Positions 40,282 through 50,468 of a stretch of 64,000 nucleotides of DNA are shown one piece after another. The stretch's first letter is position 1; each line of letters starts with the position of its first letter. Below the pieces are notes generated by a model that saw only the letters and a list, made by a program, of their open reading frames with translations, did not search any database and was not told where the DNA came from. Origin of the DNA: Claveliimonas sp034178805 (GTDB lineage Bacteria > Bacillota > Clostridia > Lachnospirales > Lachnospiraceae); the NCBI RefSeq assembly GCF_050314255.1, contig NZ_JBNPMZ010000005.1, forward strand, positions 107,653 to 171,652. Direction: 5' to 3'. Both the position numbers and the translations under genes were made by a program.

Positions 40282-40758
40282 CTATGGATTGTGTCTTTTC
40301 ACTTCATATTCGGAAAGATTCACTTTTAAGATCATGACTGCACAAACCCATTTTTCATCAAATTCCGCAAAATCTTTTCCGGTCTGATGCTTCATAATCA
40401 ACTTCAGCGCCTCTATCTTTTCTTCCTTATCTTCGATGAACTGTACCCTGCCATTCCCGATCAGACTTTCAAAATAATAACTGTAATCACAGGGCGTCTC
40501 CCCCTCTGCCAGTTCATGCCTTCCATCCAGTTCAAGGCAAACCTCCGGATTATTTTTTAGTATATCAATTTTCCGTCCAACCTTAGCACAGTGAAAATAA
40601 AATGCAATACTGCCATCTTCCCCACATTCAGCCCCATAATTCATCGGTACAATATACACCTTTCCTTCATCATTCATGCCAAGCCGGGCAACCTTACCGT
40701 CCATAACTATTTTTTTAATCTCATTAAAATCGGTCACCTGTCTGTTCTGTCTTCTCAT
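40282..40758 (-). CDS. Pyridoxamine 5'-phosphate oxidase-family flavoprotein
   Basis: A 158-residue FMN-binding split-barrel protein of the PNPOx-like group. ATG 40758 is preferred (GGTGAG eight bases upstream) over 40764. Family features: KIVMDGKVARLGMNDEGKVYIVPMNYG, FYFHCAKVGRKIDILKNNPEVCLELDG and a C-terminal GRVQFIEDKEEK. Such small flavoproteins reduce or bind FMN/F420-like substrates; nitroimidazole resistance (Nim) relatives exist. It is third in an operon with Uma2 and MnmM genes. Confidence 0.85.
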   Translation of the reverse strand: MRRQNRQVTDFNEIKKIVMDGKVARLGMNDEGKVYIVPMNYGAECGEDGSIAFYFHCAKVGRKIDILKNNPEVCLELDGRHELAEGETPCDYSYYFESLIGNGRVQFIEDKEEKIEALKLIMKHQTGKDFAEFDEKWVCAVMILKVNLSEYEVKRHNP

Positions 40759-40781
40759 CTGCATCTCACCCTTTCTTAAAT

Positions 40782-41348
40782 CTATCCTTTAAAAATGAAA
40801 ACCGGTACAGGCGGATCATTTTGCCTGTTAAAATACTGATTTAAAATCACCGTATATTCTTTTGCAGGAATCTGTTTTAAATAATCCAGAATTTTTTCTT
40901 TTTCCTCGAATCCGGTATCTCCGCCGCTGTAAATACAAAGGCTCATCATTCCCCCCGGTTTCAACAAACGAAGTCCCTGCTCTATGGCAGCAATACTGGT
41001 ATCCGGGCATGTCGCTATACGGTGATCGCCGCCGGGCAGATATCCGAAATTAAAACAGATGACATCCACACTTTCCGGTTCCACATACTGCTCCATATGC
41101 TCATGCCCATCCAGAATCAGGCTGGCTCTCTCTGCCATCTTCTGCTCTTCCAGCCGCTTTTTCGTTAGCTCCAGCGCTTTCTCCTGTATATCAAAAGCAT
41201 ACACCTTTCCCTCATCTCCCGCAAGTTCACAGAGAAAGGCTGTGTCATACCCCTTTCCCATGGTTGCATCTATATATATCCCTCTGTTTTTTGCCTGTGA
41301 ACGGATGATCTCATGACACCAATGTGTAATCTGTGAATTCTTCATCAT
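40782..41348 (-). CDS. mnmM: SAM-dependent RNA methyltransferase, YtqB/MnmM type
   Basis: A 188-residue class I methyltransferase. SAM motif I is YIDATMGKGYDTAFLC with the acidic DIQEKALELT afterwards, and the C-terminal part has LKPGGMMSLCIYSGGDTGFEEKE and PPVPVFIFKG. The arrangement matches B. subtilis YtqB, which as MnmM methylates tRNA wobble uridine intermediates (established knowledge; this gene is assigned by similarity). Its ATG overlaps the Uma2 stop by four bases (41345-41348). Confidence 0.85.
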   Translation of the reverse strand: MMKNSQITHWCHEIIRSQAKNRGIYIDATMGKGYDTAFLCELAGDEGKVYAFDIQEKALELTKKRLEEQKMAERASLILDGHEHMEQYVEPESVDVICFNFGYLPGGDHRIATCPDTSIAAIEQGLRLLKPGGMMSLCIYSGGDTGFEEKEKILDYLKQIPAKEYTVILNQYFNRQNDPPVPVFIFKG

Positions 41349-41926
41349 AGATCTCCCTCTTCTTTTTCATATAAAAAACGTATGTACTCATAAATCTCCG
41401 CAAAATCGACACGGCACTCTCCATCAAAAATTCCTACCGGTATTTCGCCACCAAACCCATAGATGACCGGATAATCTTCTTTCTGAAAATCATACACAAC
41501 CACCTGTTTTTTATCCGGATCCACTATCCAGTATTCCCTCACCCCGGCACTTATGTATTTACTGAGCTTTATAATACCATCTTTTCTTTTTGTAGACGGA
41601 GAAAGAACTTCGACCACAAAATCCGGCGCACCGTATATACAGCGTTTAATAATCTTATCTCTGTCACACACCACCAGAACATCCGGCTGCACCATCGTCC
41701 TGTCATCACAATCCAGCTGAACATCCACCGGTGCAGCAAAAGGGATGCAAGTTCCTTTTTTACTCTTAATAAAACTACTCAACTGTTCGCGAATTTCCGA
41801 CCCGATCATCTGATGGATCGTCGTGGGCGCCGACATGTCATAGATCACACCATCGATCAGCTCTACCCTGCGTTCATCCGGTAATGCATAATAATCCTCA
41901 AGCGTGTATTCCCCCTGCTTCTTCAT
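41345..41926 (-). CDS. Uma2 family (DUF820) putative restriction endonuclease
   Basis: A 193-residue PD-(D/E)XK-like protein of the Uma2/DUF820 family, widespread in bacteria and often multicopy. Signature: RRVELIDGVIYDMSAPTTIHQ, VQPDVLVVCD (nuclease Asp) and PDFVVEVLSPSTKRKDGIIK (Glu and Lys of the motif), YWIVDPDKKQVVVYD. The natural target is unknown. It is first in the operon with mnmM and the PNPOx gene and overlaps mnmM by an ATGA. GGACGAT precedes the ATG at 41926. Confidence 0.85.
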   Translation of the reverse strand: MKKQGEYTLEDYYALPDERRVELIDGVIYDMSAPTTIHQMIGSEIREQLSSFIKSKKGTCIPFAAPVDVQLDCDDRTMVQPDVLVVCDRDKIIKRCIYGAPDFVVEVLSPSTKRKDGIIKLSKYISAGVREYWIVDPDKKQVVVYDFQKEDYPVIYGFGGEIPVGIFDGECRVDFAEIYEYIRFLYEKEEGDL

Positions 41927-42156
41927 AAAATCGTCCTTTCATTTCACCTTAATTTCATTTTAAATGTCCCGCTTATGTCTATATTATCATTTTTGAGTCA
42001 AAAAGTCAATTTAATACGTTCTGAGACTCCAGAAGACACGAATTAGCGGATAAGGAAAACATTGATTTCCGATGCAATCTATCGTATTATTATGGATGGG
42101 AGAATGATAAACACACCACATTGTCTGTGGTTAAGATTAAAAGGGGAGTTTTAATT

Positions 42157-42831
42157 ATGAAAGATTGCACCTATTACGATATGCTTGGTGTACCGATGGA
42201 TGCAACGGATGAAGAGATTACGAATGCCAAGAATTTTCTGGTAAAAAAGTTTCATCCGGATGCAAATATTGACACGGATTACGACACCACACCATACATT
42301 CAGAATGTCCTTCAGGCATACAGGATACTAATTGATCCGAAGAATCGCCGCATTTATGACCGGCGCATTCGCAATCCGATCCGCAGAGACCGGGACAGTG
42401 AGCGAATGAACCGCTCCGCAAACAACACACCGTTATCACCCAACTTTGCTCCTTTCTGGGAATCAGCAAATAAGTTGAATGAGCTGGTTGGAGCGGGAAG
42501 TGATCTTTTAAAGACAAAACGCTGGGGAAAGCAGGACATTCCGGAAGAGAATCTGGAGGAGTTGTCCCAGCTGGCTTCGGAGGCGGAAGTACATATCAGG
42601 GTACTAGAATCCGGAGACATTCCGCGGAAATACTGGTATTCCCACTCCATGAACTGGCTTTTATTCCAGTGGAGTCAGAACCGGGATCTGCCGTATATTA
42701 TGCTGTACGCCATGTACGACAGTTATCTGGAGCAGAACAAAACAACTCTGGAAAAGAAAAAAATCATGAACCAGTGTGCTGCCTTTCTTGCCAATCTGGA
42801 CAAGATTATGGCATGCCAGCAGATATCTTAG
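42157..42831 (+). CDS. J-domain (DnaJ-like) protein
   Basis: A 224-residue protein starting at ATG 42157 (AAGGGGAG eight bases upstream). Residues 4-70 are a J domain with the conserved His-Pro-Asp motif in KFHPDANI and the YDMLGVPMDATDEEI helix I; it would stimulate DnaK. The C-terminal part lacks zinc fingers and is helical (LNELVGAGSDLLKTKRWG, SMNWLLFQWSQNRD). So it is not the housekeeping DnaJ but a specialised type III J protein of unknown client. Ended by a terminator at 42872-42904. Confidence 0.88.
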   Translation: MKDCTYYDMLGVPMDATDEEITNAKNFLVKKFHPDANIDTDYDTTPYIQNVLQAYRILIDPKNRRIYDRRIRNPIRRDRDSERMNRSANNTPLSPNFAPFWESANKLNELVGAGSDLLKTKRWGKQDIPEENLEELSQLASEAEVHIRVLESGDIPRKYWYSHSMNWLLFQWSQNRDLPYIMLYAMYDSYLEQNKTTLEKKKIMNQCAAFLANLDKIMACQQIS

Positions 42832-42871
42832 ATATTAATTTCCATCTGATATAGCATTTTCTACAATCTGA

Positions 42872-42904
42872 GGCGGTGACACAACGTGCACCGCCCCTTT
42901 TATT
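42872..42904. terminator. Terminator after the J-domain gene
   Basis: GGCGGTG pairs with CACCGCC (42872-42895) followed by CCTTTTATTTTT; it also faces the convergent helD stop at 42900. Confidence 0.85.
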
Positions 42905-44930
42905 TTTCTTCCACATCATACACATACAATTCATGGAGTGCCCGTGTAGCACAGATATACCGGAACTGATCAAACAAAGGACTTTTCTTTTTCCCTCCAA
43001 GTATAAACACCTGGTCAAACTCCAGTCCCTTTGCCAGATAATAGGTAGTCACCGTAATTCCTTTTTGGAATGATGTACTGTCTCTGTCAATATAATGAAC
43101 CGGCTCTCCCTGATCCTTCAGCCATCTGTAAGCATACTTTGCTTCTTTTTCGGTCATGGTAAGCACCGCTGCCGTCTCATACCCTTCCGGTCCCAGATTT
43201 TTCTGCTGCCGGATCTCTTCCAGAGCTTCCTCACAGGATGCACACACCATCTCCTCTACCGCTCTTCCGTGCCGCTCCAGGTATTCAATCCCTTCTATTC
43301 CGATGATTTTCTTCGCATAATCCGCAATTTCCGTCGTATTGCGATAGCTTTTATTCATCTGGATTCTTCGAATCTTCTTTCCGAAAATTTCCGGAAGGAA
43401 TGTAAGTGGATTGTCACGGGACACTTCCACGGTCTGAGCCCAGTCTCCCAGAATCGTCATATTGCAGCTGAACATCCGCTCCAGGATTACATACTGCAGA
43501 TAGGAATAATCCTGCATCTCATCAATCACCAGATGGCGGATATTTTTATGTGCAGCCGAAGAACAAAGTCTGTATTTCAAATACAGGATCGGATATACAT
43601 CTTCATAATCCAGTCTCCGCTTCTCCACCGGACAGTCCGGTAAAAGAGGCAGATCATTCTCCTCCAGAAACCAGTTATAGATTTCGTAAAGGTCCGTAGT
43701 AACATACATCCGGTTAAATTTCTCACAGACAATCTCCCGCTCTTCCTCCTGCAGATCTCGTCCGTTCAGCGTCTCATATTCATCAATAAAATAATCTCTG
43801 ACTGCTGCCATTCGGGACAAAAGTGGAATATCCTGGAATTTATAATAGAACATCTTCAAAATCTCTTCGCTCTTTTTCTCCATTCCCTTGTAGGAAATGT
43901 CGCGAAAATCCACCAGTCGATCTTCCAGCTCTACCAGAAATCCCTCTACCGCCTGAACAAATTCCCTGGACTGTTTGAAATGATACCTCTCTGCCTCATC
44001 TTCATCATAGGCACTGATCTGTTTCTCAATCTGATGATACCGGTCTTCACAATCCGAAGCCACCGCCTGAAGCTCCCGGTAAGCGAAGAGATCAAAGCTC
44101 ATCTCCTGAATATTTTCCTCGCCAAGCTCCGGTAAAATATGGGAAATGTAATCTGCAAACACGCTGTTCGGAGACAGGATCAAAATATTAGAAGACTTCA
44201 GATGCCTCCGGTCGTGATACAAAAGATAGGCAATCCGGTGAAGTGCAATGGAAGTCTTACCGCTTCCTGCCGCCCCCTGAATCACCAGAATCCGATCTTT
44301 CGTATTGCGGATGATCGCATTCTGCTCTTTCTGTATTGTACGAACGATGTTCTTAAGTTTAATATCGCCATTCGCCCCAAGCTCCTGCTTCAGAATCTCA
44401 TCATCGATCTTCATATCACTTTCGAACTCATATATCATTCTTCCACCGCGAATCTTGTACTGACATTTGCAGGTAATCTCCCCCGACAGCACCCCTGCCG
44501 GAGCATCATAGGAAGCCTCACCCTTGTCATAGTCGTAAAACAGGGCACTGACCGGAGCTCTCCAGTCATAAATCAGCGGAATCTGCCCTCTGCTCTTTGC
44601 AAAATTGCCGATTCCTATATAAAAGGATTCTGCCTCTTCCTCTCCATCATAAATAAAATCTACACTTCCGAAAAAAGGCGAATCCAGCATCTTCTTCCAT
44701 CTGCTGAGCTGCTTTCTATTTTCCTGATTCGCATTTACCTGCGTTAACAGCGCCTGCTGATTATCATAATTTTCATATCCATACTCATCCATCTCCGTAT
44801 AACTTTCCCAGTAGTACTCATTCATTCTGGAAATGTCTTTTTCCACATCCTGTATGGTTCCGGCTGTTTCCCGAATCCTTTCTTTCAATTCTCCGGTAAC
44901 CATTGTCAGAAATTCTGTTCCTCTGCTCAT
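42900..44930 (-). CDS. helD: RNA polymerase recycling motor HelD (UvrD-like)
   Basis: A 676-residue superfamily 1 ATPase that rescues stalled or hibernating RNA polymerase in Firmicutes. It opens with a long coiled-coil-prone helical arm (about 1-95), then PLIYDWRAPVSALFYDY, Walker A GAAGSGKTSIALHR, Walker B LVIDEMQDYSYLQY, and motif VI-like EICATRALHELYVYD (shown as ICATRALHELYV). The N-terminal RNA-polymerase-channel arm replaces a DNA-helicase domain, so it is HelD rather than PcrA. ATG 44930; GAATATAAATATG upstream has weak ribosome binding. Confidence 0.9.
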   Translation of the reverse strand: MSRGTEFLTMVTGELKERIRETAGTIQDVEKDISRMNEYYWESYTEMDEYGYENYDNQQALLTQVNANQENRKQLSRWKKMLDSPFFGSVDFIYDGEEEAESFYIGIGNFAKSRGQIPLIYDWRAPVSALFYDYDKGEASYDAPAGVLSGEITCKCQYKIRGGRMIYEFESDMKIDDEILKQELGANGDIKLKNIVRTIQKEQNAIIRNTKDRILVIQGAAGSGKTSIALHRIAYLLYHDRRHLKSSNILILSPNSVFADYISHILPELGEENIQEMSFDLFAYRELQAVASDCEDRYHQIEKQISAYDEDEAERYHFKQSREFVQAVEGFLVELEDRLVDFRDISYKGMEKKSEEILKMFYYKFQDIPLLSRMAAVRDYFIDEYETLNGRDLQEEEREIVCEKFNRMYVTTDLYEIYNWFLEENDLPLLPDCPVEKRRLDYEDVYPILYLKYRLCSSAAHKNIRHLVIDEMQDYSYLQYVILERMFSCNMTILGDWAQTVEVSRDNPLTFLPEIFGKKIRRIQMNKSYRNTTEIADYAKKIIGIEGIEYLERHGRAVEEMVCASCEEALEEIRQQKNLGPEGYETAAVLTMTEKEAKYAYRWLKDQGEPVHYIDRDSTSFQKGITVTTYYLAKGLEFDQVFILGGKKKSPLFDQFRYICATRALHELYVYDVEEK

Positions 44931-44958
44931 ATTTATACTGCCCTTTCCACTTCAAGTC

Positions 44959-45843
44959 TTACCGCCTAACGAGGCGGGAGCCATCTTTCCTCTGATTATA
45001 CAGGAACATCAGAACTGCCATGGTACAGATCACTCCATATCCAATCCAGCTCAGAAGATCCGGTAACTGTCCAAATACAAAAAATCCCAAAATCGCCGAG
45101 AAAATAATCTGCGAATAATCATATACAGAAATTTCCCGTGCCGGCGCATAACTGTATGCCGCAGTGATACCGAACTGTCCTCCTGCTGCCGCAAGTCCTG
45201 CCATCAAAAGTGTCACAATCTGTATCCCGCTCATGGCATGATAATCCAGAATTAAAAACGGCAGGGTAACCAGACAGGAAAACCCGGAAAAGAAACAGAC
45301 GATCATCGGTCCCTTCTCCCCGCCAAGGCTCAGTTTCCGCACAAATGTATAGGCGATTCCGGCGCCAAGTCCTCCCATCAGCCCGATGACCGACGGCAGG
45401 AAATCCATATTGGAAAATGTCGGTTTGATCACCAGAAGGCTTCCAAGAAAAGCTCCCGTCACAAAGACCGCCTGCGGAACGGTTATTTTCTCTCTCAGGA
45501 TCAGATAACTGAACAAAACGGCAAAAAAAGGAGACATTTTATTCAGCATGGACGCATCCGACAACACCAGATGGTCTACCGCATAGAAATTACAGAGAAT
45601 TCCAAGCGTTCCGAACACAGAGCGAAGCAGCAGTGCCGACACATTTTTCTTCTGACAGGAAAATAGAATCCCTTCTTTTTTCATAATCACAAACGCAAAA
45701 AAGAAGGCTACCAGATTCCGGAAAAAGCTTTTCTGCACCGACGGAAGGTCTCCGGACATCCGCACGAACATGTTCATAAGTGCAAAGCAAAATGCCGAGC
45801 AGATAATATATAATATTCCCAGATACTTCTTTTTCTTTTCCAT
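44959..45843 (-). CDS. EamA/DMT-family transporter
   Basis: A 294-residue inner membrane transporter of the drug/metabolite superfamily, with ten hydrophobic segments in two EamA repeats (the first from ILYIICSAFCFALMNMF, the second from GLMGGLGAGIAYTFVR). ATG 45843 is chosen (GGTGAGGTAAG upstream), giving the cytoplasmic start MEKKKK. The substrate is not predictable. The last nine or so codons (DGSRLVRR) match a repeat element that also occurs at 52334-52360, so the C-terminus seems to have been rebuilt by a repeat insertion. It lies between polC and helD on the same strand. Confidence 0.9.
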   Translation of the reverse strand: MEKKKKYLGILYIICSAFCFALMNMFVRMSGDLPSVQKSFFRNLVAFFFAFVIMKKEGILFSCQKKNVSALLLRSVFGTLGILCNFYAVDHLVLSDASMLNKMSPFFAVLFSYLILREKITVPQAVFVTGAFLGSLLVIKPTFSNMDFLPSVIGLMGGLGAGIAYTFVRKLSLGGEKGPMIVCFFSGFSCLVTLPFLILDYHAMSGIQIVTLLMAGLAAAGGQFGITAAYSYAPAREISVYDYSQIIFSAILGFFVFGQLPDLLSWIGYGVICTMAVLMFLYNQRKDGSRLVRR

Positions 45844-45896
45844 TCTTACCTCACCATTTCTATTGTTAAAATCCGGATCCCTGCGCAACCGATACT

Positions 45897-48800
45897 CTAC
45901 ATCATCTCAAATAAAGAAAGCTGATTGCTCTCCGGTATTCCGGCAAAGAGTCCCAGGTCATTCATTAAATCGATAACCGTTTTACTAACCTTCGTCCTCT
46001 GACGGAAATCATCCCTCGACAGATATGGTCCGTCCGCCGCTGCCGCCTCAACGGCTTCTGCCGCCTTATCTCCCATTCCTTCAATACTGGAAAACGGCGG
46101 CATCAGCTTGCCATCCACAATCTGGAATTTGGATGCCTTGGCCTGATACAGGTCAATGGGCACAAATTCAAATCCGCGGGCATACATTTCCTGCACGATC
46201 CTCATATCTTTCAGAGTATCCTGCTCCTTCTTAGTCAGCGAATCCGAACGCCTCTGGTAATCGCTGATGTAGAAATTCAGCTGTTCCTTTCCCTGACACA
46301 TCAGTTCATAGGAAAATGCATCCGCACGGATACCAAAATACGCCGCATAATATGCCAGCGGATAATTGATCTTACAGTAGGCAATACGGTACGCCATCAT
46401 AACATATGCCGCCGCATGTGCCTTCGGGAACATGTACTTGATCTGTTCGCAGGACCACACATACCAGTCCGGTACGTCATGCTCTGCCATATCCTTCTTA
46501 AACTCCGGCCACTCCTTACATTTTCCCTTTGCCACCGCACCCTTACGGACACGTTCCATAATGGTAAAGGACTCCTCACTGTCCAGCCCCTTGTTAATCA
46601 GATAGGTCATAATATCATCACGGGTACAGATACAGCTGGAAATGGTCGCCTTCCCGCTTCGGATCAATTCCTGGGCATTATTCAGCCATACGTCCGTCCC
46701 GTGGGAGAGACCGGAAATTCGTATCAGATCAGACAGCGACTGGGGCTTGGTGTCCACCACCATCTGAATAACGAAATCGGTTCCGAACTCCGGAATTCCC
46801 AGACATCCCACCGGACATCCGCTGATGTCGGACGGCTTAATGCCAAGGGCCGTCGTATTCTGGAACAAAGACATTACGCCCTTATCATCCAGAGGAATCT
46901 TCGTCGCATCAAACCTGTTGTCCGTTTCATTATATTCATTTTCCATGGCCGGGGAACTGATATATTCCTCCAGAGTCTTAATCATGGTAGGGTCATCGTG
47001 TCCCAGAATATCCAGCTTCAGCAGGTTATGGTCGATGGAATGGTAATCAAAGTGCGTCGTCACAATATCCGTTGTCGTATCATTTGCCGGATGCTGCACC
47101 GGAGTAAAGGAATTAATATCCTCCCCCAAGGGAAGTACGATAATTCCTCCCGGATGCTGTCCGGTACTTCTTCGGATTCCGGTACATCCCTGCACGATCC
47201 GGTCAATTTCGCAGACACGCTTTCTCGCGCCGCGTTCCTCATAGTAATTGCGCACAAATCCAAATGCCGTCTTATCCGCCAGCGTACCGATGGTTCCGGC
47301 ACGGTATGTCTGCCCGTCACCAAAAATAACCTCCGTATATTTGTGGGCATTACTCTGGTAGTCACCGGAGAAATTCAGGTCAATATCCGGCTCCTTATTT
47401 CCCTTAAATCCAAGGAAGGTCTCAAAAGGAATGTCAAATCCATCCTTTACCAGCTTCTCGCCACAGACCGGGCAAAGCTTATCCGGCATATCCCATCCGC
47501 AGCCTCCCGCGAATGCACGCACTTCCTCGGAATCAAAATCACTGTAATGACAGGATTTACAATAATAATGGGGACTCAGAGGATTAACCTCCGTAATTCC
47601 CGCCATAGTAGCCACGAAGGAAGAACCTACCGATCCACGGGAACCTACCAGATAACCGTCCTCGTTGGACTTCCAAACCAGCTTCTGTGCAATAATATAC
47701 ATAACCGCGAATCCGTTGGAGATAATGGAATTCAGCTCCCTCTCCAGACGCTCCGTAACCACCTCCGGCAGTTCCTGTCCATACATCTCATGGGCACGGT
47801 TATAGCAGATATCCCTCAGCATCTGATCCGAATTCGGAATCACCGGCGGACACTTATCCGGCCGCACCGGTGCAATCTTCTCCACCCAGTCCGCGATCAT
47901 ATTGGGATTGTCGATTACAATCTCATGAGCCTTGGCAGATCCCAGATATTCGAATTCCTCCAGCATCTCTTCCGTAGTCCGAAGATACAGAGGTGCCTGT
48001 TCGTCCGCATCAGTGAATCCTTTTCCCGCCATAATAATTCGACGGTATACCTCATCCTCCGGATCCAGGAAATGCACATCACAGGTTCCCACTACCGGCT
48101 TCCCAAACTTCTCGCCCAAACGGATAATTTTCCGGTTAATCTCCTTTAAATCTTCTTCATCCCTCACTTTGGTAATCTTATCACTGGCAATCATAAACCG
48201 GTTGTTGCCAAGAGGCTGTATCTCCAGATAATCGTAATAATCCACGATTTTGGCAATCCGCTCCTCAGACTTATCATTCAGAATGGCCTGATAAAGCTCA
48301 CCTGCCTCACAGGCACTTCCCAATATCAGTCCTTCCCGGTATTTGGAAAACTCACTCTTGGGAATTCTTGGCTGTCTTCCAAAATAGTCCAGATGAGACT
48401 TGGATATCAGCGTGTACAGATTCGTTCTTCCGATATCATTTCTCGCCAGAATGATTGCATGATAAGAAGGCAGTTTTCGAATAGCCCCCGCATTATGCGC
48501 ACCGAACTGGTTCAGTTTCTTAAGCGAATCAATATCTCTTTCATGCAGCATCTGAATAAACTTTACAAATATTTCCGCAGTGGCTCCTGCATCGTCCACC
48601 GCCCGGTGATGATTTTCCAGGGAAATATTCAGCGCCTTCGCCACAATATTTAACTTAAACTTCGCAAGAGTAGGAAGCAAAATTCTGGCCATGGCAACCG
48701 TATCCACCGAAGTAAAGTCCGGCTGAATATCCTGATACCGGCAGTTCTGTTCAATAAATCCCACGTCAAAGCTGGCATTATGAGCCACCAGTACCGCATC

Positions 48801-50468
48801 CCCGATAAACTCCAAAAACTGCGGAAGTACCGTCTCAATCTCCGGCGCCTCCATCACCATGGAATCAGTAATGCTGGTAAGCTGGGTAATTTTAAATGGA
48901 ATCGGAATTTTCGGATTCACAAAGGTACTGAATTTGTCCGTAATCCGTCCATTCTCCACCTTCACAGCTCCAATTTCGATAATCTTATCCTGAATCGGAC
49001 TGAAACCTGTAGTCTCCAGGTCAAATACCACGAAGGTGCCGTCCAGCATCTGCCCCTTCTCGTTGATGGCAATATCCTGCAGGTCATCCACCAGATAAGC
49101 CTCCACTCCGTAAATAATCTTAAACGGATCATCCTTATCCAGCGTCTCTATGTAATGGTTGGCATCCGTGAATCCCTGCACCACTCCGTGGTCGGTAATG
49201 GCAATGGCCTTGTGCCCCCAGTCATGAGCGCGTTTTACGATGGATTTTACATCCGATACCCCATCCATATCACTCATTTTTGTATGACAGTGAAGCTCCA
49301 CCCGCTTTTCCGGAGAAGTGTCCTTCCTGGAAACGGTAAAATCCGGTATCTTTCGGATTCCTGTAACCGAGCCGATGGTTAGCTCTCCGTCGAACTTGTC
49401 AATGGTTGTCACTCCCTTAATTTTCAAAAATGCTCCCATCTTAATCTCGCCCAGCATCTCCGGCAGATTCTCATTGCGCACAAACATTTTCACCATAATA
49501 GTATCGGTAAAATCGGTCACTGCATACATAAGGATGGTCTTTTCATTTCGAATCTCTCTGGTATCAAAACTAATAACCTTACCGCGGATAGTAATTTCTC
49601 CCATCTCACCCACAACAGATTCCAGTTCAATTGGGGCATCGTCAAAATCACGTCCGTAAATCACATTCGGGTCATCCGACTTGCGGTAATAGGAACCACC
49701 GCCTCTGTTGCCGAAACCTCCCTCTCTCTTCTGGAAACTGCCTTCCTTCTTTGCCTCAGATCCGGAGCCATTTTCAGCGGAAGCTGCCCCTGCCTTCTCC
49801 GCCTTCTGCCCGGCATCCACAGTCTGTTTTCCGGCTTTCTCCTTGTTATTTTCCTGCTTTTCTTCTCTCTGAAGCCGTTCCTTACGAATTGCCTGATTCT
49901 TCTCAACGATCGCCTCAACCTCCTGCTGGAGTCTCAGCTCATTGTATTTCAGCTTACTGTCCTCAATCTTCTTATACAATACACGCACTTCAATCGGTAT
50001 ATGGAATCTATCTTCAAAAATCCGGCGAATCAGCTCCACCAGACCATCCTTCCTGCCCTTGGCAACCACCGTATCCATAAGCTTCAGGCAGAGAATATTT
50101 CCCTCTTCAAAAGACCAGTCTGCCGTCTGGAGCATATTTCGCTCCACCACACTTCTTTGTCCCACTTCAAAAAGGATACTGTCAAAGTATTCCCTCATCA
50201 GATTTTCCGGCGTATACTGTCTGGACAGTTCATATTCTTCAATCACCGCGATCTGAATCCGGTTTGTCCCGAAAAGCTGCTCCTTTATCATCTGTTCCAT
50301 CTCACAGACTTTGTGCTTCTGAATCAGATGCCTGCTGAAAATATGCACATGGATATAATCCCTGTCGGAATTCGTTGCCACCTTGCTTACTTCCACGCCG
50401 GTAAACAGCATTTTCATATCTTCATTCAGTTTTAATGTAGGAAATACTTCAAAAAATGATTTACTCAT
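45897..50468 (-). CDS. polC: DNA polymerase III alpha subunit PolC
   Basis: The 1523-residue Gram-positive replicative polymerase with built-in 3'-5' exonuclease. Domains: an N-terminal OB/helical region (to about 330), PHP domain (VELHCHTKMSDMDGV near 390), DEDDh exonuclease (FVVFDLETTGFSPIQDKIIEIG and later AHNASFDVGF), the polymerase palm with KNPDIDLNFSGDYQ-type metal residues (EPDIDLNFSGDY) and fingers, and the C-terminal helix-hairpin region. Coding starts at ATG 50468, eight bases inside ispG, so the two are coupled. Its acidic low-complexity linker near residues 215-245 (EKAGAAS) is normal for the family. Confidence 0.97.
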   Translation of the reverse strand: MSKSFFEVFPTLKLNEDMKMLFTGVEVSKVATNSDRDYIHVHIFSRHLIQKHKVCEMEQMIKEQLFGTNRIQIAVIEEYELSRQYTPENLMREYFDSILFEVGQRSVVERNMLQTADWSFEEGNILCLKLMDTVVAKGRKDGLVELIRRIFEDRFHIPIEVRVLYKKIEDSKLKYNELRLQQEVEAIVEKNQAIRKERLQREEKQENNKEKAGKQTVDAGQKAEKAGAASAENGSGSEAKKEGSFQKREGGFGNRGGGSYYRKSDDPNVIYGRDFDDAPIELESVVGEMGEITIRGKVISFDTREIRNEKTILMYAVTDFTDTIMVKMFVRNENLPEMLGEIKMGAFLKIKGVTTIDKFDGELTIGSVTGIRKIPDFTVSRKDTSPEKRVELHCHTKMSDMDGVSDVKSIVKRAHDWGHKAIAITDHGVVQGFTDANHYIETLDKDDPFKIIYGVEAYLVDDLQDIAINEKGQMLDGTFVVFDLETTGFSPIQDKIIEIGAVKVENGRITDKFSTFVNPKIPIPFKITQLTSITDSMVMEAPEIETVLPQFLEFIGDAVLVAHNASFDVGFIEQNCRYQDIQPDFTSVDTVAMARILLPTLAKFKLNIVAKALNISLENHHRAVDDAGATAEIFVKFIQMLHERDIDSLKKLNQFGAHNAGAIRKLPSYHAIILARNDIGRTNLYTLISKSHLDYFGRQPRIPKSEFSKYREGLILGSACEAGELYQAILNDKSEERIAKIVDYYDYLEIQPLGNNRFMIASDKITKVRDEEDLKEINRKIIRLGEKFGKPVVGTCDVHFLDPEDEVYRRIIMAGKGFTDADEQAPLYLRTTEEMLEEFEYLGSAKAHEIVIDNPNMIADWVEKIAPVRPDKCPPVIPNSDQMLRDICYNRAHEMYGQELPEVVTERLERELNSIISNGFAVMYIIAQKLVWKSNEDGYLVGSRGSVGSSFVATMAGITEVNPLSPHYYCKSCHYSDFDSEEVRAFAGGCGWDMPDKLCPVCGEKLVKDGFDIPFETFLGFKGNKEPDIDLNFSGDYQSNAHKYTEVIFGDGQTYRAGTIGTLADKTAFGFVRNYYEERGARKRVCEIDRIVQGCTGIRRSTGQHPGGIIVLPLGEDINSFTPVQHPANDTTTDIVTTHFDYHSIDHNLLKLDILGHDDPTMIKTLEEYISSPAMENEYNETDNRFDATKIPLDDKGVMSLFQNTTALGIKPSDISGCPVGCLGIPEFGTDFVIQMVVDTKPQSLSDLIRISGLSHGTDVWLNNAQELIRSGKATISSCICTRDDIMTYLINKGLDSEESFTIMERVRKGAVAKGKCKEWPEFKKDMAEHDVPDWYVWSCEQIKYMFPKAHAAAYVMMAYRIAYCKINYPLAYYAAYFGIRADAFSYELMCQGKEQLNFYISDYQRRSDSLTKKEQDTLKDMRIVQEMYARGFEFVPIDLYQAKASKFQIVDGKLMPPFSSIEGMGDKAAEAVEAAAADGPYLSRDDFRQRTKVSKTVIDLMNDLGLFAGIPESNQLSLFEMM

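Noticed and set aside
46416..48149. 577-codon open frame on the plus strand opposite polC
   Set aside because: Antisense to highly conserved polC codons; no ribosome binding site and composition of a mirror frame. A shadow, not a gene.
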